Shown here one piece after another: positions 38,570 through 50,575 of a DNA stretch of 64,000 nucleotides. The translations under genes were made by a program, and so were the position numbers. The notes beneath the pieces were generated by a model. It worked only from the letters and a program-made list of their open reading frames with translations. It was not told the origin of the DNA and did not search any database. The DNA lies in assembly GCA_028829895.1 (NCBI GenBank), contig CM054182.1:65500379-65564378 (forward strand), read 5' to 3'. Positions within the stretch are counted from its first letter, which is position 1. Each line of letters opens with the position of its first letter. Source of the DNA: Sinotaia quadrata (Eukaryota; Mollusca; Gastropoda; Architaenioglossa; Viviparidae).

Positions 38570-39739
38570 TTATGCTCAGGAATGGCTGATCAGACTGTCG
38601 ATCGTTGTTGATAAGAATCGACACGACAGTAAACCAAGATTCACTCTAGTCACAGAATTTTTCAAGACTTGCTATACAATTTAAAATGTATGGTTGATAC
38701 TTATATTAGTTTCATAATATCAAAACGCGGTAAGACTAAGAGTACTGAAATGAGCTTGAAAAACAACGGCAGATTTTTTTTAATTATTTAGTAAATCTAA
38801 AAGTACACTATACTTATACTATAGTATACCACAAGCACATCAATATGAAAAGAGGAAATCGCAGAAACTGAAATTTATCCCGTGCTTTAAAGAACCATAC
38901 ATTAACTTTAAATGACTATTTAAAAACCCTCACAAATTATTTAGTAAATTAGATTTCTGTTATAATCTTCCATCCTTAACAGTTCCAAGAACTGTTAGTG
39001 TTTCAAAGCAGCAGCGGTGTTACATTTGGTTAGAGTAATGTCCCATGGTCTTAGTAACATCAGTATTTTACATATATTGGAGTAGCGTCCCATACTAACT
39101 GGGACTGGATTTTCATAAACATTATAATTAGACATGTTAAATAATACTAATCAGTGGCATTAAGGTTATTCATTTTATTGTAAACGTTTATTTAGTTTTT
39201 AAATATTTTTTCTAGTAATCTTTACTAATGTCCAATCTCAGATATATATTTACTGTGCTTTGTAATTTTGGTTTACAAGAAATTTCTTTGACGGTGGAGT
39301 ACTATCACTCAGTGAGGAACAGTCATATAGCATAAAAATAATGAATATTGGCGTTCGCAGTTTATACTTAAAAATTATGTTACTGTTGTGGTTGTATTTT
39401 TTAAAATGGTGGCTTAATGTGTATAATTTTAAGTAAGTGTATTACTATTATGTAAATTTGGAGAGGGTTTTTTTAAAAAAATAATAATGTTTAAGATTTA
39501 ATTACTTTTCACCTTCTACAGTTCTAGGACAATAGTAATTTTATGAAAGTTTAGTCTGGCCGTATTTTTCTTCTAACAAAATAAAATTACGTAGATAACT
39601 CATTAACTGTTTGCTTTTTTTTTCTTTTTCTTCTACTATGTAGTATAACGTTTAGTATTTAGTAATTTACTAATTGGATGTGTAGACCCATTTTATGATT
39701 TATCTGTTCATATCTTTACTACTTGTAATTTTATTACAG
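38570..39739. promoter_or_regulatory. Inferred bidirectional promoter region, block B (ZDHHC6 copy B leftward, ANAPC16 rightward)
   Basis: The interval lies between the divergent first coding exons of ZDHHC6 copy B and ANAPC16. It retains most of the block A sequence, including the CTGTCGATCG...CGACACGACAG stem near 38595 and the GCAGCAGCGGTG string. Start sites are not identified. The call rests on the head-to-head geometry. Confidence 0.35.
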
Positions 39740-39809
39740 ACAATCATTTTAACTACCACTTATAAGAGAACTCTTTCTCGAACAAGTTGGTGCACACTTA
39801 TTATGTGTC

Positions 39810-42800
39810 ATGGCCAATACTGTAATGGTTCAGCTTTTTGCTCAATCACACTTGCAACAGCAAGAGGTTCCCAGAGCAAATACGAGCAGCAGTAAGTAGT
39901 TTTTGTTTCGAATATTTTGAAATATTTAATGTTTACTTATTTCAGATTATATAAGAGGGATTGTTTTTGTTTTTGTTTTTGTTACCAGTCACATGACTGT
40001 AAATATAAGATTTTCTGATTACAGGTCACAACAATAAAATGTATTCATTTTTTTTTGTATAGCTGTTATTTGTTAATTAATTATTATTTGTTAATATTGT
40101 ACTTGCATCCACTTGTCTCTTACATTCTGAAGTCTAGCTTTTATTCCTCTCGAAGCACATTTTTAATTTGCCTACACTCCAGTTTTTGTTTGCTATTCTT
40201 GATTTTATGGGGAAATATCTTGCAGCCTATTGATTTAATTAATTTCTAAACTCTATAATTTAATTCATTTTATTTATATGACCTGGAGTGCCTCCTGAAT
40301 ATAATCTGCTGATTTAATTATTTTTACTTTAAGAAATTGTATTGTTCATTCTGATTTTGTTACTTACCTTAAGTTACCTAACTGTATTATTCATGATTTG
40401 TTAGAACTAGAGGTGCCTCATGAATATAATCTGCTGATTTAGTTATGTACATGTACTTAAATGTATTATTTACTTATTTGTTAGAAGTGCCTCCTGAATG
40501 TAATCTGCTGATTTCATTACTTAACTAGCTATTTATTATTATTCACTATTTGTTAGAAGTGCCTCTTGTAAATTATTAAATTCAGGAGGCACTACATAAT
40601 TACAGGGGAACAACAGAGTAATATTATTATAAGAAAATAGGTACACCATTTTTGTAAAAGAAAATTATTGTAATACGTGTTTGTGTGTGCTGTTGCAGAT
40701 AAATATGTGTTGAATATGCCCAACATTACAAACTGCACAGTGATGAACAAAGTCCAGCTGGAGCAGGCCATAGATATGAACACACTTGCCTTGCAAAAAG
40801 GTTGGTTCCTTTCACATTCTTGGTGCATTTTATGTTAGTGAATATGCATTCCTGAATTATTTGCTTTCTGCTCTACTTCACCCAGTTTAGCAAAGGGGTA
40901 ATGTGTGGAAAGTCAAAATGTTTTGTCTTTGAGCACAGTTGCAGCCTATATTTAAATTAAGTGGTTGGAATAAGTCTAATTATTTTACATGTTAAAGTCT
41001 GCAGAATGGCCTAATGCTCACACAAAAACAAGAAAATATAAAATTATACAAATTTGTATGTTATAGGAGTTTGAATTATGTAAAAAGCATATGCTTCTGT
41101 TAAAAACTTAGAGAGTAAGATCTTACCAAGAAAAAAGATTTTTTTACCAGGAAAAAAGTTTTAAATAAGCAATATAATTATCTCATTACAACAAATATAC
41201 TTTCGTTATTAAACTAAATTATTAACTTAAATGAAACTTTAAATGCAAAAGACACCACTTGGATATGTACATAAATATGTAAGCTATTTACGATGTTCAT
41301 CATAATCAAAATGTATTGAGATTATCAGAAATCCTAACTGTTTTGAAACAATTCCGAAAATTTTCCTGTCATTCCTTTGCAACTATGTGATCTGAATGGG
41401 AAACAAAAGTTGTTGTTTTTTTATTTGGTACTTGAACTCAACACACCTAAATGATGTGAGAGTTATCTTTCCAGAATATGGTGCCTTTGAAAAATACAAG
41501 AAGTAGTTCATGATATTATCATTATTATTTTATATTTACAAATTTATTAATTCCATTGTAATGTGTTAGAGATGAAACGAAGTCAAATTAGTTTTCCACA
41601 TAAGCATATGAATACTTCTGGTGAAAAAAACAAATTGTGTTTTTGGTGGTAAAAGAATGAAAGTTTTGGATCCGATTATGTAGAAACTAAGCATTACAAA
41701 GAATCTGCCTGTTTTAAAATATTATTTCTTCACAAAATTGACTGTTTGCAGATAAAATTGAATGCTGCTTTAATATACTATTGTTTTTAAGAAAACCTTT
41801 ATGGTAAGTTTGTTAGATTATTTATAACAATGAAAATTAAAGAAAATGGCTATGCATATCACAAAAAGAGGTGCCATTTTTCAGTTCAAAGCCATTTTGT
41901 ATTAGTCTATTACAAATAATTACAAAATAAATAATAAAATATACACATATTCACGCAACTATCTTATGTATCTCTCACATCAATTCTGAATATTTAAAAT
42001 ATAGACACATGATATTTCAATGCTTTATTTTATAGAAAACATTTCAGATAGTCACATATTTTTGCAAAGTTTATTGTGCTGTTTCTAATAAGTGGAAAGC
42101 TAGTATTGACTGAAGACTACAAATGAATGATACAATGCCTGTGTGCCTTCATGTGTGCATACACACTGTAGACCACTTCATGTCTGAATGACAGTTCAGA
42201 ATATGCTTATCTGAAAATACTGCTTTATGTTTCTTAAATTTTTTAAGGTATTCAGATTTTCAGAAGTTAAGGAACTAAAATAATTATTTTTATTTATCAT
42301 TTACCAAACCTATTTAGACTAGGGAATTGGTTTATCAAAATCTCATAGGAAATCATTTGTATTGTAGTTCAGACTTGATGTACAAGCATTTATTTCCAAG
42401 AAATAACTCATCTTTTGATTCTTAAAGCCAAAAATCAATTCCACAAATGAAAAAGATTCATGGTTTGAATCCATCTTCCGAAATTTGATTTTATAACATG
42501 GTCGATTCTAATAATAAGTTATTAAATTAAGGGGTATATGCTGTATATGTATTCATACTGAAATGAAACAGTAGAAAAGTAAAATGTCGTGTTAATTTTA
42601 TATACATATGGCTCACTTCTGGGCAAGTGTACCATTTTGTGACACGAAGTGCAAAACATAAAGTAGATTAAATCTAATTATTTTACATATGAAAGTTTAC
42701 AACATGGCCTACTGCTCACATACAAAATAAGTAAAGATAAAAATGTTGATGTTATTAGAGTTTGAAATACTTGACAAAAAAGCACATGTTTCTGTTGAAA

Positions 42801-45152
42801 GCTTAGAAAGTAGGGCTGAGACGTATTTTACCAGAAAAGAAATTTTAAAAATAAGCAAACATAATTATTGCATAACAATGAATATATTTTCTTTATTAAC
42901 CTAAATTTTTAACTTAATCTGGATACATATTTATTCTAAATGGGATATAAAACTCAGACTTCATCACATGGAAACTTTGTTTGCCTTCCATTGACAAAGT
43001 TTTCAACTATCATAAAAGATGCTGTTTTTTCCTCAACTAAACATAAAACAGGCAAAATTATTATGCTGAAAAGATAATATTAAATGTTGAACAAAGTATC
43101 TATTTAAATATAACATTTCTTAATATATAATAAGCCTAATCATGATGTTTATATTCTTGATTGTAATTCACAGGTTTTTCTACCCTTACTAGCTCAGGTT
43201 TAAAACATACACACGGCAATGTGAAAATTAAATGCAAAAGAAACCACATAATATGTACAAAAATATGTAAGCTATTTATGATGTTAATCAATTTAATCAA
43301 ATTATATCAAGATTATCAGAAATCATAGTTGTTTTGAAATGATGATTCTGAAAAATTTACCTACCATTGCTGTCACCATCAACTTGAACTTAATGGAAAT
43401 GAAAATTACTTTTCATATTTGGTACTTAAGTAAACTCATCACACCGAGACAAAATGATGTGAGAGTTATCTTTCCGGAATATGGCACCTTTAAAAAGTCT
43501 AGTTTGTAGTATTATCGTCATTTTATTTTTATGAATTTATTAATTTCTTTGTCATGTGCTAAAATGGAAACAAACAGATTAATTTTTTTAATATTTATTA
43601 GTACAACAAATAAATTTGAAAAACATTAATGCATGAATATTTTGATTGTATCTTTTTTAAATAGCACAAAGCATTTAAGTATCACGTCAATGTTCAGTAC
43701 AAAAATAAAAGTTTTGGGTCCAATTTATGAGGAAAGAGAGTGTACAAAAAATGTGCCTTTCTATTATTCTAAAATTATTATTTCTTCATAAAATTGACAG
43801 TTTTAAGATAAAAGGGATATAGAATGTTACTTTAATGTAAAGATGTGGTAAGTATGTTGGATTATTTATAACAATAAAAATTAAAGAAAATAGCTACATG
43901 TAAGCATGTCACAAAAAGATATACCATTTTTCAATTGAAAACAAATTCATATTACAAATAAATGCAAAATAAATAAACCAAAACTTAATGCAACTATATT
44001 ATGTATCTCTCACATTAACTCTGAATATATAAAATATAAACACATGATATTTTAATGCTTTATTTTTATAAAACACATTTCAAATGGACCCACCCTTTGT
44101 GGTACACTTGCCCCATAGCTTGAGCTTGAGCCATATATGGTTAAGCGAACATTCTGAAATCCTAATAGTAGACATAGTGAACACGTAGGCCTAGTAAACA
44201 GTCATTGCAAGCTTTATTATTATAATTATGTAGTAATTAGCCATAGTCCCCATATATCCACTATGAAAAGTTGAACCCTATAGTTATTTAAGACTGATTT
44301 GGTTGATTGTTGTTTATTGCTTATTTACATTTTAAATACATCTTTTTTTGTCAAGAAACAAAAAGATTTAAGTGGTCTGTAAAATTCAAATAAAATTGTT
44401 ATTGTTTTGGTTTTTTTAGTACATCAGAATCTTTTCAGATTTAATTGCAAAATCTATCCATATTGTTTATGAGTAAAAGGGATCCTTTCTATGCTGATAC
44501 AATTTTATAATGCAAATGAACATTAAAAATATCTTTATTATTATTGTTCCCTCCACTCAGTTATTATTTATAGTTTATCAAAATAAGCTTCAAATCAAGC
44601 ACAAATAAGTATTTTTTGTTGTAAGCAAACATGTGATAAAAACCTACACTCTTTTCACTATATAATTCTTTTAATGTTGATGCAGGGAGAAATGAAATTA
44701 GATTTGAAGGTCAGAAAGAGTAGAGAAACAATCATTGATTATTTTGTCACATTTTATTCATCATACACAACTTAAAGAAACTCTCTAAAAGGTTGAAATT
44801 AACAAGAAATTCTTTATTCATTCCTTTTATTACTGTAATGAAAATGAAAATGATTTCTGAAAAGTGTTAAAAGTAGAAAAGTGTAATGGACAATCTCTTT
44901 ACTTTCAGAAAGCAAATCAGACATGCTCATATACACTCCACTTCAAATGTTAAAGTTCATTTCCTCGCTATTAATCATGCTGCAGTATCTTCCAGAATTC
45001 ATCTTGGTAAAATCATGGTCATCCTTTTAGAAGCAATTTTTGTTGCAGATTTGCATGAGCACAGATTGAAGCAGCTACGGAAATTGTTGAAGGACATTCA
45101 AGAGGATGACTGGCAGTATGAACCTGTTGAGCAGCTTATTGGTCTGAAATGA
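39810..45152 (+). CDS. ANAPC16: Anaphase-promoting complex subunit 16 (ANAPC16-like)
   Basis: ANAPC16 is a small subunit of the anaphase-promoting complex/cyclosome, the ubiquitin ligase that drives exit from mitosis. Coding exons are 39810-39891, 40699-40800 and 45049-45152. They have GT-AG introns of about 0.8 and 4.2 kb and phases 1 and 1, giving 95 residues (family about 110). The first coding exon starts at acceptor position 39740, so a 5' UTR exon lies upstream. The C-terminal part, LRKLLKDIQEDDWQYEPVEQ followed by LIGLK, aligns with the conserved end of ANAPC16 (EELEADEWRFKPIEQLLGF as I recall the human protein). The preceding helix-like stretch VQLEQAIDMNTLALQKDLHE fits its central helix. 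The N-terminus is not conserved in my comparison. It lies head-to-head with ZDHHC6 copy B. Function is by homology only. Confidence 0.75.
40285..40617. repeat. Tandem repeat at the right edge of block B with a terminal hairpin
   Basis: The array is the same as at 14790-15107, with the AGTGCCTCCTGAAT core. At the end of the block the last unit faces an inverted copy: AGTGCCTCTTG at 40557 and CAGGAGGCACT at 40583. This forms a stem of about 15 bases with a short loop exactly at the duplication edge. Confidence 0.75.
40965..42055. repeat. First copy of a dispersed element in ANAPC16 intron 2
   Basis: It shares ordered landmarks with 42660-44085: TCTAATTATTTTACAT, ATGGCCTA.TGCTCACA, GAGAGTTATCTTTCCRGAAT, AAAGTTTTGG.TCC and CACATGATATTT.AATGCTTTATTTT. 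The copies are diverged. This one lacks the obvious inverted ends of the second. Confidence 0.7.
42607..44135. mobile_element. Candidate DNA transposon/MITE with inverted ends, ANAPC16 intron 2
   Basis: The left end reads TATGGCTCA...GGGCAAGTGTACCA (42607-42634). The right end is its inverse, TGGTACACTTGCCCC...TGAGCCATA (44100-44135), with a few-base length difference between the two motifs. The interior matches 40965-42055. No transposase frame remains. The superfamily was not identified. Confidence 0.55.
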
Positions 45153-45222
45153 ACATATTGTTACTGCAGTGTGACATTTATTTGAGTATAGATGTCAATT
45201 GTATTTTTGTGATGAGTGTAAA

Positions 45223-45228
45223 AATAAA
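45223..45228 (+). terminator. Polyadenylation signal AATAAA after ANAPC16
   Basis: Canonical hexamer 71 bases after the ANAPC16 stop codon. A second AATAAA lies at 45551-45556 and could serve a longer 3' UTR. Confidence 0.5.
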
Positions 45229-45595
45229 ATTTGCCAGACTGTAAGATTACCCATATTAAATGGAAGAAAACCATTTTGACATTTTGTCTTTTTTCTGTAG
45301 GATCTACTTTCTTAATTTTGTCCATGTTTTAAGAAAATTTTGTCTATGTCCTTAACTTAAGCTGCAAAGACTGAAAGCTCTAATTCTACAAGCATATATT
45401 ATAAACTTTCGACTGGATTGTTCGAGTTATGACTCATATTTCATGTTAATAAAATTAAAAATTAATGTTTGTTGTTTGTTGCTACTGGACATTTAATGGC
45501 TTTTGTAGCCTTTTTGGGAATCATATAAATGTTAATGTATGAACCTGTAGAATAAAATAAAAGAACCTTTATATCCAGTATTTCTTTTCCCATAA

Positions 45596-45596
<1 letters not shown>

Positions 45597-45626
<30 letters not shown>

Positions 45627-45628
45627 AT
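45597..45628. repeat. AT dinucleotide microsatellite
   Basis: An uninterrupted TA run just downstream of ANAPC16. Confidence 0.9.
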
Positions 45629-45649
45629 GTTTCAAATACAGTCAACAGT

Positions 45650-47187
45650 TAGAAGCAATCATAAAAGTATATATTTTCAGAAAGGTAAATTAATACATGG
45701 TAAGTTAAAAGTGTTTTCATTTTCATAAATAATTAATGACCAGGATAAATTGGGGGGGGGGAGGGGGATGAGAAGAATACCCTCATAATTAGGCACTCAC
45801 TCTGTACAGGGGAAAATCACTCTGTACAGGTAAAAACTGATTGAAATAATTGTTTTGAAAATGTCTTCTAAAATTCTTGTAACAACCAGTTTTATAACTA
45901 GGTCTGTCTGAGTTCATCAATGCAATCTGTCATAGAATAAGAAGGACATCTGAAAAAAATTCAGTTTAAAATTATTTGTCTCAGTGCTTTAACAACAAAT
46001 TTATCTGTGTAAATTTAAATTTATGCTGTTAATTAAAACATATGGCTTTGAATTAAAATTAAATAGAATGAGAAAATAATTTGTAAAGGAAACCATGAAC
46101 CACTATATCATTATAAGAGTTACAAATGATCTTGAATAAAAATTAAAAGAAAGAAAGAAAGCATTTACAAAAGACAATAATTCTTTTTTTAATTATAATT
46201 TTTTTTTAATTATAATTTTTTTTAAATTTCAGCATTACTTTAGGTTGTAGAAATGTTTTAATTGAAATAAAGTACATCTGATAGGCCACAACAATAATAT
46301 TTTTAATCTTCTGAAAATTTCTGCTATAAATATGTAATCTTTACAGAATTATTTTTGTTTAAAAAGAAAATATAATCATAGGAAAATGTAGCTGAATGCA
46401 GAACCAACAAATTTTAGAAGTGAACATCATGAAAAAATCAAGCAATGACAACACAATAGTCGATTCTTGACTTTTTGTGCATGGATCATCCTAATTGTAC
46501 ATGAGTGCTAAAAACAAAACAATCTTCATATAATAAAATGTGTGTGTTGAAGAACTTTTAGAAGTGTGAAACATCGTGCATGATACAAGCAGCATTATCT
46601 AAAACCTTATGCTTATTTTTAATCGAAAATGTTTGTAAAGGATTATAATATATTAGTATATTATTTCATTCTCTTCCATAATCAAGTGGTGTATAATTGC
46701 ATTTCTGATGCATTTTCTGGGGTTAATGCAACATTTTAATAGTAAGCATTTAACTGTTAGAGTAAATTTCTTTTGTTAGAGTAAATTTTCTTTTAATACA
46801 ATACATGCTGTAAATCTCAATTAAAGATTACAATATTTCTTCTTTGTTATAAAGTTTTGCAATATCTGTTTCTTTATATTTTCTCCATATTCACTCTTCA
46901 CTTATATTTTTATGAATAATTAAGTTAATTGCTTATCTACCCATAATCTGCATGTTAATCATAATCAGAATGAAAATATAATAAATTTAAAAATTGACTA
47001 ACACCATTAATATAACACCTCCCTGGCTTATAAGTAATATATTTTTCTTTATTCTATGCTAAACTTTGGTGAATCAATATCCAAGATTAAATGCTCTAAT
47101 TTCTCTTATTTGTAACAACTTCATTATCTCCCTTGCACAGTTCCTGCTTAATATTTTTAATCCACTGGCTGCAAATATATTTTGTTG
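45650..47187. other. Intergenic AT-rich sequence; no gene seen
   Basis: It contains a G-run near 45752, an AAAG run near 46149 and a triplicated poly-T/AATTATAATT motif near 46183-46225. I see no exon-like frame. Confidence 0.5.
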
Positions 47188-47189
47188 TA

Positions 47190-47548
47190 CAGTAAAACTC
47201 CATTAATCTGGCATCCGATAGTCCGGCCCACCAGATAATCCGGCATAGATTCAACCGCTGATGTTTTCTGTGGGAAGTAAGGTTTTAAGGAGGAAAATGA
47301 CAAGTCTTTCAAGAGGCTAAAATCTCTGCCACACTTCTTTAGGAAATAATATTACAATGATACATATAAGTGAGATAGCAAAGGCTTAAATGCATCACAT
47401 TATAAGCTGCTCCTTGTGTATATATAACCACCTACACAGATTGGGCTTTTAAAATGTGTGTATATAAATATTGCCTGAATAATTCGGCATATTTGATAAA
47501 CCGGCATTGCGCTGGTCCCAACGATGCCAGATAAAAGGGGTTTTACTG
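47190..47548. mobile_element. Pogo/Tigger-type MITE, 359 bp, with TA target-site duplication
   Basis: The left end is CAGTAAAACTCCATTAATCT followed by GGCAT. The inverted right end is CAGTAAAACCCCTTTTATCT followed by GGCAT. Terminal inverted repeats are thus about 25 bases with four mismatches, flanked on both sides by TA. CAGT ends, TA targets and internal AATCCGGCA strings are typical of pogo/Tigger non-autonomous elements. No transposase is encoded. Confidence 0.85.
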
Positions 47549-47554
47549 TATTAT

Positions 47555-50150
47555 AATTATTATTAAAAATATTTAATTTGTGAGTCATAAAAGAAGAAAA
47601 CACTTTAATAAAAAAATTTACAAAAATATTATTAAAAGCACTGTTTCCTCTCTATCAACATTAAAATAGCAGATTAAAATTAGAAGAGTAATTTGACATT
47701 TGAGTTAAAAAGATTAAAATGACATTGTGTTTTCTTTTCATTAACTTTATGCTAGTAAGTTGCAGTTCAAAATGTGTTGCCCTCTATGCCAGACTACCCC
47801 ATGACCCAGAGTAACACATACTTGCTTCTCAAGTGAACATTGACTGTTGTTATGGTAATGTAAATAGGTCTCCTTTAAATGTATGAACGACACTGTTCAA
47901 TACATACTAATTAACTTAATTAACTCTGCTGTGGTGGACACAGAATGAAAATTTACTAAAGTCTTAAGTGCTGTTTTTTCCCCAGTAATCCAGGCTGAAA
48001 TTGTTTTACCATCTACCAATGACTTATTGATATGTCAAATTGGTGGCAGACTTAAAATGTATACATTATTTTTTTCTGATAGATCTATACAAGGTCATCC
48101 CACTGGTTTAATCAGATTGAAAATATTATATCTTCAGCATTCCAGAATAATTTATCTTGGCGGGACATTTATTTACGATATGCAATTGTCCGACTAAACA
48201 AAAATTTCCCCTCACCCACCAATTTACATATTAACTTTCCTTATTAAATGAAAAGTGTAAACGATAACCCACACAGGCACATTGTTTTATTTACTATACA
48301 ACTGACTATCGGATAGTACAGTCTTGCAAAGATTACGCATTATTGAAATTATAATTACTATTAATAATGCAGAAATATCAAATGAAACGTTGAGAAATGT
48401 GTTGGATAACACGATTCATTGAATGCATTTATGTAAACAGCAATATGACTAATTAATCAACAATGCTTGTAATTTACTAATAAAATATGCAGTGTCCATG
48501 GGTCGCGCTTCTTGTCGAGCACCCTGTATAAGCCTACGCCACGTTCAGCAGTCACTGTCCCCTTAAATAAATACATCTCTCTGCGCCGTATTCTATTTTG
48601 ACTGAATATTTTTCTCAGCTTAAACTTGTAGACACAAAACACCTTTTTGTATCGTTATCCCATCAGCACCACTAACTGCCAAATTTTCAAATTTACCGCC
48701 ACTGCGAAAGTGCCGCTATGCGATGTATTTTGGGAGAGGGGAATAAAGACGGACTGATCGCATGGGACTGATCTGTTTCGATTCTGAACTGCCAGATCGA
48801 TGTGCAAATTTACCGGAAATCGTGCCTCTCCTTGGGATTGTTTGGCAAAGACTTGGAGTTGTATAACTTTCGCGTGTACACACGGCCACGAGTCAGCACA
48901 AAATCAGCTAAGCCGCTGCCCCCCCCCACCACCACCATCATCCCTGGTCAATTTGAAATGTTTACTCTTTGCATTAACAGCAATGCACATTGTATTAATG
49001 AGCAGTAAGCCGGAAACGCTACGGTTGTATGACCGGCTCTTTAGCCCACGTGTTGAGACTTACTAAAATACTATCTGTCCTTTATGCTGACCTTCACGGC
49101 TTCAAGGTAGTGACGCTGTACACATAATTAGCCTGAACCCATCTGTCAGTCAAGAGAGGGATCTACTGATACACGATAATAACCGTACCGTATTGACGTC
49201 ATAACACCGTGTGCCGGTCATAACTGGGAAGTGAGCGGAATATACCGGCTTAAACATCGAACGTGTCTTCCTGACGCGGCACTCACTGTTCAGTAAAGGA
49301 TTGACTGGGTATGAGAGGCAAAAGCAAACATCCAGCGAGTCCAAAATTAGCAGAGTTCTGGAGCTAGTTTCCTGGAATAATTTTTTTTTTCTTAACACAG
49401 ACGCGGCCAGAGCCAACTGCCAGTAATATCTGGTTTTACGATAGCCAATTTTTGTCATAATTTCTCACCCCATCTCCCTTCGCTGTCGTGATTCATCTTT
49501 AAATGTTTTGATATTTTTTTTAAAGTGACACTTACATAATTTTGAAAATAAAATAGTGCAAATAAAAATCGCTTGTGCGTCAAATGCGGGCTTTGAATAG
49601 CACCGGTTGGACTGTACAGTCATTGTGATTTTATTGTGTGTGCGTGCAGTACAATGCTAGTGTACCTTGCATTCAGACGAAGCTGACTGAAGTCGGTCCG
49701 AGAACAGGATGTCACTTGTAACTAGTCAATTTTTTTTAAAAGCCACAATAACCTACGACGTATGCTTAGCTTACATATATGTATATAAATGGCAAAACAT
49801 GTGCTTCTAATGAACTGAGGGTCCCTACTTAACTTTCGCAAACATAAAACTGATTACATAAAGAGTAACTCCATGATTGAGGGCGTGTGTGTGTGTATGT
49901 GTAAACCAAAATCATGTCAGTAATTTTTCTTCTATTTTAGGCCTAAACAAACAAAACTAACGACATACTTAAATAGAGACCCAGTTCTGCTCTTCCATCA
50001 CATACACCTGTTAATTTCTTTGCGGTTTTCGTCATGGTCGTAGGCGGCAGGAGATTTTCACTCGCGGAATTTCGTGTCTGAAGTTCCTGCTTAGCGTTAG
50101 AAGATAGCGAAAAGCAATAGGAATTGTAACTGATGAGTTCTTTCAAAATT
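47555..50150. other. Intergenic; shift to CG-richer sequence from about 48.5 kb; no gene named
   Basis: Up to about 48.4 kb this is AT-rich. After that CpG-containing stretches appear (48500-49300), with a C-run at 48918-48926. This could be the promoter area or an exon of an unseen gene, but no frame here matches a family I recognise. Confidence 0.4.
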
Positions 50151-50152
50151 GC

Positions 50153-50575
50153 TTTTTCACACTCGAGTTTTACTGTTTACTTTCCTCTTCCCAATCACTG
50201 CAATGTGAAAGTCTTGGGGAAAATCTTTCACACTCGAGTTTTACTGTTTACTTTCCTCTTCCCAATCACTGCAATGTGAAAGTCTTAGGGAAAATCTTTC
50301 ACACTTGAGTTTTACTGTTTACTTTCCTCTTCCCAATCACTGCAATGTGAAAGTCTTGGGGAAAATCTTTCACACTTGAGTTTTACTGTTTACTTTCCTC
50401 TTCCCAATCACTGCAATGTGAAAGTCTTGGGGAAAATCTTTCATACTTGAGTTTTACTGTTTACCTTCCTCTTCCCAATCACTGCAATGTGAAAGTCTTA
50501 GGGAAAATCTTTCACACTTGAGTTTTACTGTTTACTTTCCTCTTCCCAGTCACTGCAATGTGAAGGGGGGAAAAT
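50153..50575. repeat. 71-bp tandem repeat, about six copies
   Basis: The unit is anchored by ACTCGAGTTTTACTGTTTAC or its ACTTGAG variant at 50161, 50232, 50303, 50374, 50445 and 50516. Units are more than 95% alike. Each contains GTGAAAG and CTTTCAC separated by about 15 bases, so each unit can form a small hairpin. Confidence 0.95.

Larger units (their letters stand above)
25261..40582. repeat. Segmental duplication, block B (direct copy of 1737-15107)
   Basis: The layout and orientation are the same as in block A. B-only sequence includes 26400-28287 and 33334-35520; the A-only segments are listed under block A. Exon 2 of ZDHHC6 is identical in both blocks, whereas other exons differ by several percent, about as much as the introns. 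The block is followed by ANAPC16 exons 2 and 3, so B sits at the original right-hand junction. Confidence 0.93.

Noticed and set aside
40592..40828. Minus-strand 78-codon frame over ANAPC16 exon 2
   Set aside because: It is an antisense shadow of the exon at 40699-40800, whose plus-strand frame joins in phase to both neighbouring exons.
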